Positions 47,991-55,313 of a DNA stretch of 64,000 nucleotides are shown here, in pieces. The stretch comes from Mycobacterium decipiens (GTDB lineage: Bacteria > Actinomycetota > Actinomycetes > Mycobacteriales > Mycobacteriaceae), in assembly GCF_963853665.1 (NCBI RefSeq), contig NZ_OY970459.1:1364001-1428000 (forward strand), read 5' to 3'. A program made the position numbers and the translations under genes. Every line of letters begins with the position of its first letter. The first letter of the stretch is position 1. The notes below the pieces were generated by a model. It did not search any database and had not been told where the DNA came from. It was given only the letters and a program-made list of their open reading frames with translations.

Positions 47991-48680
47991 CTAGTCATCG
48001 CTCATGCGGGTCTTGATCGCGTCCTGGGAGATGTAGACGTCGTATTCACCGGGCGCAGAGATGACGGCGTTGCCGTATGCCGACCGCACGAACGGCTTGG
48101 TCCACCACTTGCCCCCGCGCATGTCGGCGAAAAAGCTCGCGTCACCGCCGTTCAGCAAGATGTGGTGCTGTGTCGGCGCAACCCCGTCGAGGCGTTCACC
48201 AAACAGGCGGGTCACCTTGTAGCCGGAATGCACCCCCAGGACATTCACCCAGTGGTGGAGCTCGACGATGTTGGCTTGCAGCACCCACAGGTCGCCTTCG
48301 ACCTGATAGGTCTGGTGCGCGTATGCGTTGCCGTCATCGTCGTAGAGCGTGAGATCCACGTTCAGGCGGTGTGTGGCGTTGCTGACCGGAGTCGCCAGCA
48401 CGTGGGCGGCTTTGACTTCGCCAGTCAGACCCAAATAGGTCTGCACCAGCGTGGCGAACCAGAGCAGCAGAAGCGAAACAATCAGCAGTGCAACGCCGCT
48501 CACCGCTCGTGCGGGCCGGAATCGCAGTCGGCGCCCCCGCTGCGCCGACTGCGCAGAACTGTCGCTGGATTTCATCATCCGGCGTCGCCCGACCACCGAC
48601 GACAGCAACATCACCAGAGCGCCGACGGCCACACCTGCCAGCACAATCTGCGGCACGCCAAACTGGTGAGGATAAGTCAT
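47991..48680 (-). CDS. Membrane protein of unknown function
   Basis: A 229-residue protein from the ATG at 48680 (MTYPHQFGVPQIVLAGVAVGALVMLLSSVVGRRR). Two transmembrane segments: about residues 11-31 and 57-77 (AVSGVALLIVSLLLLWFATLV). Between them is a basic cytosolic loop; the C-terminal about 150 residues are extracytoplasmic and hold VDLTLYDDDGNAYAHQTYQVEGDLWVLQANIVELHHWVNVLGVHSGYKVTRLFGE. The last part resembles uncharacterised proteins also found in proteobacteria, whose function I cannot name. It is not at this place in M. tuberculosis as I recall. Divergent from lipY with about 200 bases between. Confidence 0.8.
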   Translation of the reverse strand: MTYPHQFGVPQIVLAGVAVGALVMLLSSVVGRRRMMKSSDSSAQSAQRGRRLRFRPARAVSGVALLIVSLLLLWFATLVQTYLGLTGEVKAAHVLATPVSNATHRLNVDLTLYDDDGNAYAHQTYQVEGDLWVLQANIVELHHWVNVLGVHSGYKVTRLFGERLDGVAPTQHHILLNGGDASFFADMRGGKWWTKPFVRSAYGNAVISAPGEYDVYISQDAIKTRMSDD

Positions 48681-48886
48681 AGCCTCTAGTTGTACCCGCC
48701 GCGGTTGACCGTAGCTGCGGCAGCTGCGGCTTGCGAATCTTGGGCTCGGGCAAGTCCGAATCCGACGGCGCGAGTTCGGTGCAAACTGCTTCGCGATTCC
48801 TCGGCGCGGGCATAGGCTCCGACTACTCGGCGATCTGTATCGGCTGGGCAACTTGGGAGGTTGTCTGGGGTGGCGGGAGCGGCGCG

Positions 48887-50293
48887 GTGCCTTATCTTTT
48901 TGCATTGCCGGAGGTGATGTCCGCCGCGGCCACGGATGTGGCCGCAATTGGTTCGTTGGTCGCGACGGCGAACCAGGGCGTGGCGGGTGCCACCACGGGA
49001 GTTTTAGCCGCTGCCGAAGACGAGGTGTCGACGGCGATCGCGGCGTTGTTTTCCGCCCACGGCCAGAGCTATCAAGCTGTTAGCGCACAGGTAGCGGCTT
49101 TTCATCAGCGGTTTGTGCAGGCATTGACCGGCGCTGCGGGGGTATATACCGCTGCCGAGGTGGGCAACGCTGCGCTGTTGGAGGGCGGGTTCGCCGGAGC
49201 TATCGGTAACGGTTTGGCCTTCGTTCAGCAGGAAATTCAGCAGACCCCTACGACGCTGGCCACTGGTTTCACCCGGTTGACCAACACGGCGTTCACCGAA
49301 ATATTCGGAGCGCCGGCTGCTGGGCCCTTCCCGGCAACGCAGGAAGGGACCTTCACCGGCACACCATCCCTGGTAACCAGGTTGGAAACCGCCGCGCTGT
49401 GGCCGGTGAAACCGCTGCTCAGCTTGTCCGGACTCGAAACTCAACTTGCTGTGCCAGGCAACCCCCTATTGTCGCTGATTGCCAGCGACATCCCGCCGAT
49501 ATCGTGGATTGTCGGGAACTCTCCGCCACCGTTGTTGAACTTGCTGCTGGGACAAACGGTCCAGTACACCGCATATGACGGGATGAGCGTCGTGCAGATC
49601 ACGCCGATCAGTCCCACCGGCGAACACGTGGTCGCCATTCACGGTGGCGGGTTTGTCCTTCCGCCTTCATTTCTCCACTGGATCAACTACTCGGTGATGG
49701 CCCACCAGACCGGCGCGACCGTTCAAGTGCCGATTTACCCGTTGGTCCAGGAAGGTGGAACCGCTGGCATTGTGGTACCCCAGATGGCGGGCCTCATCTC
49801 CGCCCAAATCGCTCAACACGGGGCGTCCAATGTCAGCGTGATCGGTGACTCCGCGGGCGGCAACCTCGCATTAGCGGCCGTTCAGCACATGGTGGGCCAG
49901 GGCAACCCCGTACCCGAGTCGATGGTTCTGCTGTCCCCGTGGCTGGACGTAGGGATGACCAATCCAAACATCGCGTTGGTCGCCGATCCACTGCTGCCGG
50001 TTGGGCCTGCCCAACAGATCGGCAAGGTGTGGGCAGGCGATCTTGCGGTAACCGACCCGCTGGTGAGTCCGCTGTATGGGTCGCTTAGCGGACTCCCGCC
50101 GACGTATGTCTATGCGGGCAACCTGGACATACTCGCACCCGACGTGTTCGTCCTCCAACAAGCGGCCGTAGACCAAGGGGCTCCGATCAGCTTCGTACTG
50201 GCCAACGGCCAAATTCACGATTGGGTTCTGCTCACCTTGGACGGTTTGCGATACCTCCCGCAGATCAACCAGCAACTCGGCATCGCGGCCTGA
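48887..50293 (+). CDS. lipY: PE-domain triacylglycerol lipase LipY
   Basis: A 468-residue lipase with an N-terminal PE domain (about residues 1-100: [50 protein letters not shown]) that directs ESX-5 export, then a hormone-sensitive-lipase domain. Oxyanion motif HGGGFVLPP, nucleophile Ser in [12 protein letters not shown], Asp in [11 protein letters not shown] and His in GQIHDWVLL are all present. LipY hydrolyses stored triacylglycerol. A GTG start at 48887 with GGGAG upstream gives the proper PE N-terminus; the frame is open earlier. It has about 18 residues after WLDVGM that M. tuberculosis LipY seems to lack. Confidence 0.93.
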   Translation: MPYLFALPEVMSAAATDVAAIGSLVATANQGVAGATTGVLAAAEDEVSTAIAALFSAHGQSYQAVSAQVAAFHQRFVQALTGAAGVYTAAEVGNAALLEGGFAGAIGNGLAFVQQEIQQTPTTLATGFTRLTNTAFTEIFGAPAAGPFPATQEGTFTGTPSLVTRLETAALWPVKPLLSLSGLETQLAVPGNPLLSLIASDIPPISWIVGNSPPPLLNLLLGQTVQYTAYDGMSVVQITPISPTGEHVVAIHGGGFVLPPSFLHWINYSVMAHQTGATVQVPIYPLVQEGGTAGIVVPQMAGLISAQIAQHGASNVSVIGDSAGGNLALAAVQHMVGQGNPVPESMVLLSPWLDVGMTNPNIALVADPLLPVGPAQQIGKVWAGDLAVTDPLVSPLYGSLSGLPPTYVYAGNLDILAPDVFVLQQAAVDQGAPISFVLANGQIHDWVLLTLDGLRYLPQINQQLGIAA

Positions 50294-50374
50294 GCGGGAG
50301 TCACGCAGAGATGCGGCCCGGTTGTCCAGGAGTCCGGTTGCGGCCGAAGACTGGCTCCCCAAAGAATCGTGTGG

Positions 50375-51511
50375 CTAATCCTGGCTCTGCGCGCCGGTCA
50401 GCTTGCGAATCGTGTGAACTTCGTCGTCGTGATAGGGCCGCCCATTGGGTTGTAGCAGGTCGCTGAACCACACTTTCGGGGGCGCTTTGTACGGGTGATC
50501 CCACGAGTCCCACGGCAGGTACGTCTGAGTCTTTCCAGCGACCAAACCCCAATTGAATGCGCCAACGTTGTGTCGCTTGGCGATTGGCAGGATGCCTTCA
50601 ACTGTGCTGCCCCGGGACCGAGCCAGGTACTCGGTGCATAGGATCGGTCGCCCCAGCGGGGCAAGTTCAGCGATCCGGGCTTCGAAGTCGGCCGGGGCGG
50701 CGTAGCTATGGAAGGTGATCACGTCGGCGTTGTCGAGCTGAATGCCTCCGATTGTGCTGCGGTGCCCGGGATCCGCCCAGTTCCCCTGCCAGACGCCACT
50801 TGTCAACGGCTGACTCGGATCGACCGCACGCGCCCACCGGAACACTTGCGGAAGCAGCTCTGCGACCCGCTCCAGCTTGTCCTTCCTTTCCACCTTGCGA
50901 TACACGCGCGCGGGATTGTCGGGCTCATTCCACAGGTCCCATCCCAACACGCGATCATCATTGCGGAACTGACTCAAGACCGCGGTGACGTAGTCGCACA
51001 GAATCCGTTGGTAGCGCCGGTCATCGAGGTGTTCGGCGCCCGGGCTCTGCACCCAACCGGAGTTGTGCACCCCGGGTCTGGGCGCGCGTTGACGACCTGG
51101 CCTGGGGATCGGATCCCAACAGGAGTCGAACAAGACAAAGAGTGGCTTGATGCCGTGCTGCGCCGCGATGCCGACAAACTGCGCGAGACGGCCTTGGAAG
51201 CCGCGTGGATCCTGGGCCCACAGCAGATCGTGGAGGAAGACGCGCACCGTGTTGAACCCGTGAAACCGGGCCACACCCAGCTCGCTGTCGATGCGCCGCG
51301 GGTCATAGGTGCCCGGCTGAAACATCTCGAGCTGATTGATGGCGGTTGAGGTGATGTAGTTCGCGCCGACGAGCCAGCCGTGCGCCCGATACCAGTTGTT
51401 GGCACGGTCAGCCGACCACCGGCCTGGTTCGGCTGCGGCACGGGGCGCGCGGGCCAGTGCCGTGCCGGCCGCCAGCAGCAGCGGCAGTTTCAGGGTCGTT
51501 CGACGATGCAC
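50375..51511 (-). CDS. Secreted glycoside hydrolase family 5-like protein (Rv3096 orthologue)
   Basis: A 378-residue cellulase/mannanase-type (beta/alpha)8 barrel. The N-terminus MHRRTTLKLPLLLAAGTALARAPRAAAEPG is a signal sequence with an RR pair, perhaps Tat. The acid/base Glu is in GWDLWNEPDNPARVYRK and the nucleophile Glu in PILCTEYLARS; both catalytic residues are in place. Other GH5-like features are FNTVRVFLHDLLW and VITFHSYAA. The substrate is unknown: mannan-type or plant-type glycans are possible. Convergent with lipY. Confidence 0.9.
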   Translation of the reverse strand: MHRRTTLKLPLLLAAGTALARAPRAAAEPGRWSADRANNWYRAHGWLVGANYITSTAINQLEMFQPGTYDPRRIDSELGVARFHGFNTVRVFLHDLLWAQDPRGFQGRLAQFVGIAAQHGIKPLFVLFDSCWDPIPRPGRQRAPRPGVHNSGWVQSPGAEHLDDRRYQRILCDYVTAVLSQFRNDDRVLGWDLWNEPDNPARVYRKVERKDKLERVAELLPQVFRWARAVDPSQPLTSGVWQGNWADPGHRSTIGGIQLDNADVITFHSYAAPADFEARIAELAPLGRPILCTEYLARSRGSTVEGILPIAKRHNVGAFNWGLVAGKTQTYLPWDSWDHPYKAPPKVWFSDLLQPNGRPYHDDEVHTIRKLTGAQSQD

Positions 51512-51606
51512 GAAGCGACGATAGATTTCGCGGGCGATGTGTTCGCCTTGCGCGGCGCCGTGTTTGGGCTTGCTTATCGATTCGCAATACTTGAGGTTGG
51601 GAATCG

Positions 51607-52083
51607 TTACGACGACGCCGGTTTGGCGCGGAAGCCCGGGCCCGGTTCGGGCGTCACATTTCGCGCGGTGATCTCATCGCCGCAGTGGGTGCAGATCAGG
51701 CGGGGATCGGCATCCTCGCCGCAGGTGTGGTGGCGCAGCACGATCGGTGGCCCTTCCGGCTGCGCCAAGTGCTCGTCCCCCCACCGCATGAGGACGACGA
51801 TCGCGGCGAACAGATCGCGGCCCGCCTCGGTGAGCCGGTACTCGTGGCGCTCGGGATCGGAGGAATACGGCACCCGGTCGAGCAGGCCCACGTTCACAAG
51901 CATCCGCAGCCGCGACGACAGCGTGGGTCGCGGAATGCTGAGGTTGCGCGCGAACTGACCGAAGCGCCGCACCCCGAAGAACGCCTCACGCAGGATGAGG
52001 AGTGTCCAGCGCTCACCGACCAGCTCGAGTGCCCGGCCGACCGACTCCCCGTCGAAGCGGTGGGAGAGATCGGTAACGGCCAT
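51607..52083 (-). CDS. HxlR family transcriptional regulator (Rv3095 orthologue)
   Basis: A 158-residue winged-helix regulator of the HxlR group: ALELVGERWTLLILREAFFGVRRFGQFARNLSIPRPTLSSRLRMLVNVGLLDRVPY is the DNA-binding domain. A C-terminal extension has Cys residues in HTCGEDADPRLICTHCGDEI, a possible zinc-ribbon or redox switch. It is divergent from Rv3094c with 79 bases between starts and an inverted repeat in that gap, so it most likely controls itself and the oxidoreductase operon. Confidence 0.93.
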   Translation of the reverse strand: MAVTDLSHRFDGESVGRALELVGERWTLLILREAFFGVRRFGQFARNLSIPRPTLSSRLRMLVNVGLLDRVPYSSDPERHEYRLTEAGRDLFAAIVVLMRWGDEHLAQPEGPPIVLRHHTCGEDADPRLICTHCGDEITARNVTPEPGPGFRAKPASS

Positions 52084-52101
52084 GGTTCACCAACTGTACC
52101 C

Positions 52102-52118
52102 GGTTCAATCACTGAACC
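52102..52118. promoter_or_regulatory. Inverted repeat in the HxlR/oxidoreductase intergenic region
   Basis: GGTTCA-ATCAC-TGAACC is a perfect 6-base inverted repeat with a 5-base spacer. Partial copies of the half-site occur at 52084 (GGTTCA) and 52135 (TTGAAC). It lies between the divergent starts, so it is the probable operator of the HxlR regulator. Confidence 0.75.
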
Positions 52119-52162
52119 AGGGGTGGTAACTTCATTGAACCGTCCGTACCCAGGAGCCGCCG

Positions 52163-53293
52163 ATGAAGCAGAGCGACACCGAGATCGAGATCCTCGCCGA
52201 GAAGATCGCGCTTTCGGCCCGGGAGTTATCCGCGCAGATCGACCGGGATCGCGGGCTGCCCGACGAGCTGGTGACCCGGCTGCGCGAGGCGGGGCTGCTG
52301 CGGGCCACCATGCCTGCAGAGGTTGAGGCGCTGGAGCTGGCGCCCGGACCGGCATTGCGGTGTGCCGAAACGGTGGCGCGTGGCGACGCCTCGGCGGGCT
52401 GGTGCGTGTCGATCGCGATCACCAGTGCCCTGCTGGTCGCCTACCTGCCGGCGTCCAGCCGCGCGGAAATGTTCGGCGACGGGCGGGGTGTCGCGGCGGG
52501 GGTGTGGGCTCCGCGTGGCACGGCAAGATCGGTCGATGGCGGTGTTGTGGTGTCCGGGCGCTGGCCATTCTGCAGCGGGATCAACGACGCCGACATGATG
52601 TTCGCCGGCTGCTTCGTGGACGAGCGGTCGGGGCCTTCTGTGGTTGCACTACCCAAAGGGGACCTGCGGGTCCTCGACACCTGGCACACGCTGGGTCTGC
52701 GCGGCACCGGCAGCCATGACTGCGTTGCCGATAATGTCTTCGTGCCCGCCGATCGCGTGTTCTCGGTGTTCGACGGGCCGAGGGTGGACCGGCCGCTGTA
52801 TCGCTTTCCGGTGTTCGGATTCTTCGCGTTGTCGATCGGTGCCGCCGCGCTGGGGAACGCTCGTGCGGCCATCGACGACCTCATCGAGCTGGCCGGTGGC
52901 AAGAAAGGGCTTGGATCGACGCGCACCTTGGCGCAACGCTCAGCGACCCAAGCGGCGGTGGCCACGGCCGAGTCGGCTTTGAGCGGCGCTCGCGCGCTGT
53001 GCTACGAGGCGATCGAGGCGGCCTGGCAGGCCAGCCACGAGGCTGAGGTGGTGCCGGTGGCGATGCGCAACCGGCTACGTCTGGCGGCCACCCACGCGGT
53101 ACGGACCTCGGCCGACGTGGCGCGCACCATGTATGACCTGGGGGGCGGCAGCGCCATCTACGACGGCTCACCGCTGCAGCGTCGGTTCCGCGACGCATTC
53201 ACGGCGACCGCCCACTTCCAGGTCAACGAGGCATCACGAGAGCTGCCCGGCCGCGTCCTGCTCGACCAACCGGCCGACGTGTCGATGCTGTGA
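52163..53293 (+). CDS. Acyl-CoA-dehydrogenase-fold flavin monooxygenase (Rv3094c orthologue)
   Basis: A 376-residue protein of the ACAD fold, of the kind that uses reduced flavin as a co-substrate (HsaA/DszC group). LREAGLLRATMPAEVEALELAPGPALRCAETVARGDASAGWCVSIAITSALLVAYLP, GRWPFCSGINDADMMFAGCF and TLGLRGTGSHDCVADNVFVPADRVF are typical of that group; the catalytic Glu of true dehydrogenases is not evident. AGGAG precedes the ATG. It overlaps Rv3093c by GTGA and heads the operon under HxlR control. Possible role: hydroxylation of a small aromatic or other substrate. Confidence 0.9.
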   Translation: MKQSDTEIEILAEKIALSARELSAQIDRDRGLPDELVTRLREAGLLRATMPAEVEALELAPGPALRCAETVARGDASAGWCVSIAITSALLVAYLPASSRAEMFGDGRGVAAGVWAPRGTARSVDGGVVVSGRWPFCSGINDADMMFAGCFVDERSGPSVVALPKGDLRVLDTWHTLGLRGTGSHDCVADNVFVPADRVFSVFDGPRVDRPLYRFPVFGFFALSIGAAALGNARAAIDDLIELAGGKKGLGSTRTLAQRSATQAAVATAESALSGARALCYEAIEAAWQASHEAEVVPVAMRNRLRLAATHAVRTSADVARTMYDLGGGSAIYDGSPLQRRFRDAFTATAHFQVNEASRELPGRVLLDQPADVSML

Positions 53294-54264
53294 CCGGGAT
53301 GGAAGTCGCCCTACCGTTCTGGCTGGACCGGCCCGACGGCGAGGCGATGGATGTCGCGCTGGCGGCGGCCGACACCGGCTTCGAGGCGGTGTGGATTGGC
53401 GAGATGGCCAGCTACGATGCGTTCGCGCTCGCGACCGCAATCGGGCTCCGAGCGCCCGAGATGGCCTTGAAGATCGGCCCGCTGCCCGTCGGCGTTCGTG
53501 GCCCGGTGGGGCTGGCGCTGGGGGTAAGTTCGGTCGCCTCTCTCACCGGCAGCCGGGTCGACGTCGGGTTGGGGGCCTCCAGTCCGACCATCGTGACGGG
53601 CTGGCATGACCGACGATGGGCGCACCACGTGCCGGTCATGCGCGAAACCATCGAATGCTTGCGGTCGATACTCACCGGTGCGCGCGTCGAGTACAGTGGC
53701 AAGCACGTCGAAAGCCGCGGATTCCGGTTGCGCGGTGCGGCACCCGACACTCGAATTGCGTTGGGGGCGTTCGGTCCTGGCATGATTCGGTTGGCGGCGC
53801 GGCACGCCGATGAAATCGTGCTCAATCTGGCATCGCCGTCTCGGGTCGGGCAGGTTCGGGCGGCCGTTGACACCGCAGCCGCGGCGGCCGGTCGCGCCGC
53901 GCCCCGGCTCACGGTGTGGGTGCCGGTCGCCGTCAACCCCGGCGCTGCCGCGCACACCCAACTGGCATCGCAGTTGGCCGTGTATCTCGCCCCGCCCGGC
54001 TACGGAGAAATGTTCGGCGCGATGGGTTTTGCCGACTTGGTCCGCACGGCCCGTGCCGGAGCGAGTCGTCGTGACCTGGCGGCCGCCGTCCCCATCGAAC
54101 TGCTCGACAGGGTGTCCGCGTTGGGCAGCGCCGATCGAGTCGCGGCACGGCTGGCTGCCTACGCCGAAGCCGGCGCCGACTGTGTTGCGGTCGTGCCCGT
54201 CACGGCCGAGGACCCGGGCGGCCGCGCGACCCTGCACGCGCTGACCGGAAAGGGTGCATCATGA
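53290..54264 (+). CDS. F420-dependent LLM-class oxidoreductase (Rv3093c orthologue)
   Basis: A 324-residue luciferase-like monooxygenase fold (TIM barrel) protein of the F420-binding type: AAADTGFEAVWIGEMASYDAFALATAIG near the start, GLGASSPTIVTGWHDRRW with its conserved loop, and VPVMRETIECLRSILTGARVEYSGKHV. It starts at a GTG that overlaps the previous stop codon, and its own TGA overlaps the next ATG, so translation is coupled. It may supply a reductive partner step to the flavin monooxygenase or act on the same substrate. Substrate unknown. Confidence 0.92.
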   Translation: MTGMEVALPFWLDRPDGEAMDVALAAADTGFEAVWIGEMASYDAFALATAIGLRAPEMALKIGPLPVGVRGPVGLALGVSSVASLTGSRVDVGLGASSPTIVTGWHDRRWAHHVPVMRETIECLRSILTGARVEYSGKHVESRGFRLRGAAPDTRIALGAFGPGMIRLAARHADEIVLNLASPSRVGQVRAAVDTAAAAAGRAAPRLTVWVPVAVNPGAAAHTQLASQLAVYLAPPGYGEMFGAMGFADLVRTARAGASRRDLAAAVPIELLDRVSALGSADRVAARLAAYAEAGADCVAVVPVTAEDPGGRATLHALTGKGAS

Positions 54265-55277
54265 CGCTGGTCAACACCGTGTGCCGGCTGGCCGCCCGGC
54301 CGACCGGCCTACCCCAGCCCTCGGATTGGCGGGTCGCCGACGAGCCCGCCGCGAGCCCGGCCGACGGCGAGTTCCTGGTGCGGGTGGAGTATCTATCGGT
54401 CGATCCGGCGATGCGGACGTGGATGAACGCGGGTCGGTCGTACGTGCCGCCGGTCGAGGTCGGCGAGGTAATGCGGGCGGGCGGCATCGGGCGCGTCATC
54501 GACTCGCGTCACCCGGATTTCGTAGCGGGCGATCAGGTGCACGGCCTGTTCGGGGTGCAGCGGTACGCCCTTTCCGACGGTGGCGGTGTGACGCCGGTCG
54601 ACACCACCCTGGCGCCCGCTCCGGTACATCTCGGTGCACTCGGCATCAGCGGGCTGACGGCCTACTTCGGGCTACTCGATGTTGGCCGGCCGCGGCCCGG
54701 CCAGACCGTCGTCGTCTCCGGAGCCGCCGGTTCGGTGGGCAGCATCGCCGGGCAAATTGCGCGGATCAACGGGTGCCGGGCGATCGGCATCGCCGGCGGC
54801 GAGGACAAGTGCCGCTGGTTGGTCGAGGAGCTGGGATTCGACGCCGCCATCGACTACAAGGTCGGCGATCTACGCAAGCGGCTAAAGGCGCACGCACCCA
54901 ACGGCATTGATGTTTTCTTCGACAACGTCGGGGGCGAGGCGCTGGAGGCTGGGCTGTCGCGGCTGGCTCATGGCGCGCGCGTCGTACTCTGTGGGGCCAT
55001 CTCGCAGTACAACGCGACCGGCGAGCTGCGCGGGCCGGCCAACTACATGCAGCTGCTGGTGGCACGGGCCTCGATGACGGGCTTTGTGATCTTCGACTAC
55101 GCCGACCGCTACGGCGAAGCCGTTGTGCAGCTGGCGACTTGGTTGGGCAGTGGCGAGTTGCACTCGCGTGAACAGGTCGTCCACGGCGACGTCGGCGACT
55201 TTCCTGAGGCGCTATTGGCGTTGTTTCGTGGTCGAAACACCGGCAAACTGGTTCTCGCGCTCGACGGCGCTTCCTAG
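54261..55277 (+). CDS. NADPH-dependent medium-chain reductase (prostaglandin reductase/curcumin reductase-like)
   Basis: A 338-residue zinc-independent MDR protein. LSVDPAMRTWMNAGRSYVPPVEVGEVMRAGGIGRVIDSRHPDF is the N-terminal substrate domain. The NADPH Rossmann motif is VVVSGAAGSVGSIAGQIARINGCRAIGIAGGEDKC, and the late GIDVFFDNVGGEALEAGLSRL is typical of double-bond reductases such as leukotriene B4 dehydrogenase. It would reduce an alpha,beta-unsaturated carbonyl. Overlap by ATGA with the LLM gene puts it in the HxlR-linked operon. In M. tuberculosis this place is taken by other genes (Rv3092c), as I recall. Confidence 0.93.
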   Translation: MTLVNTVCRLAARPTGLPQPSDWRVADEPAASPADGEFLVRVEYLSVDPAMRTWMNAGRSYVPPVEVGEVMRAGGIGRVIDSRHPDFVAGDQVHGLFGVQRYALSDGGGVTPVDTTLAPAPVHLGALGISGLTAYFGLLDVGRPRPGQTVVVSGAAGSVGSIAGQIARINGCRAIGIAGGEDKCRWLVEELGFDAAIDYKVGDLRKRLKAHAPNGIDVFFDNVGGEALEAGLSRLAHGARVVLCGAISQYNATGELRGPANYMQLLVARASMTGFVIFDYADRYGEAVVQLATWLGSGELHSREQVVHGDVGDFPEALLALFRGRNTGKLVLALDGAS

Positions 55278-55313
55278 CCGACCAGGCTTAGGTATTCCTG
55301 TGGGGAGGGAACC

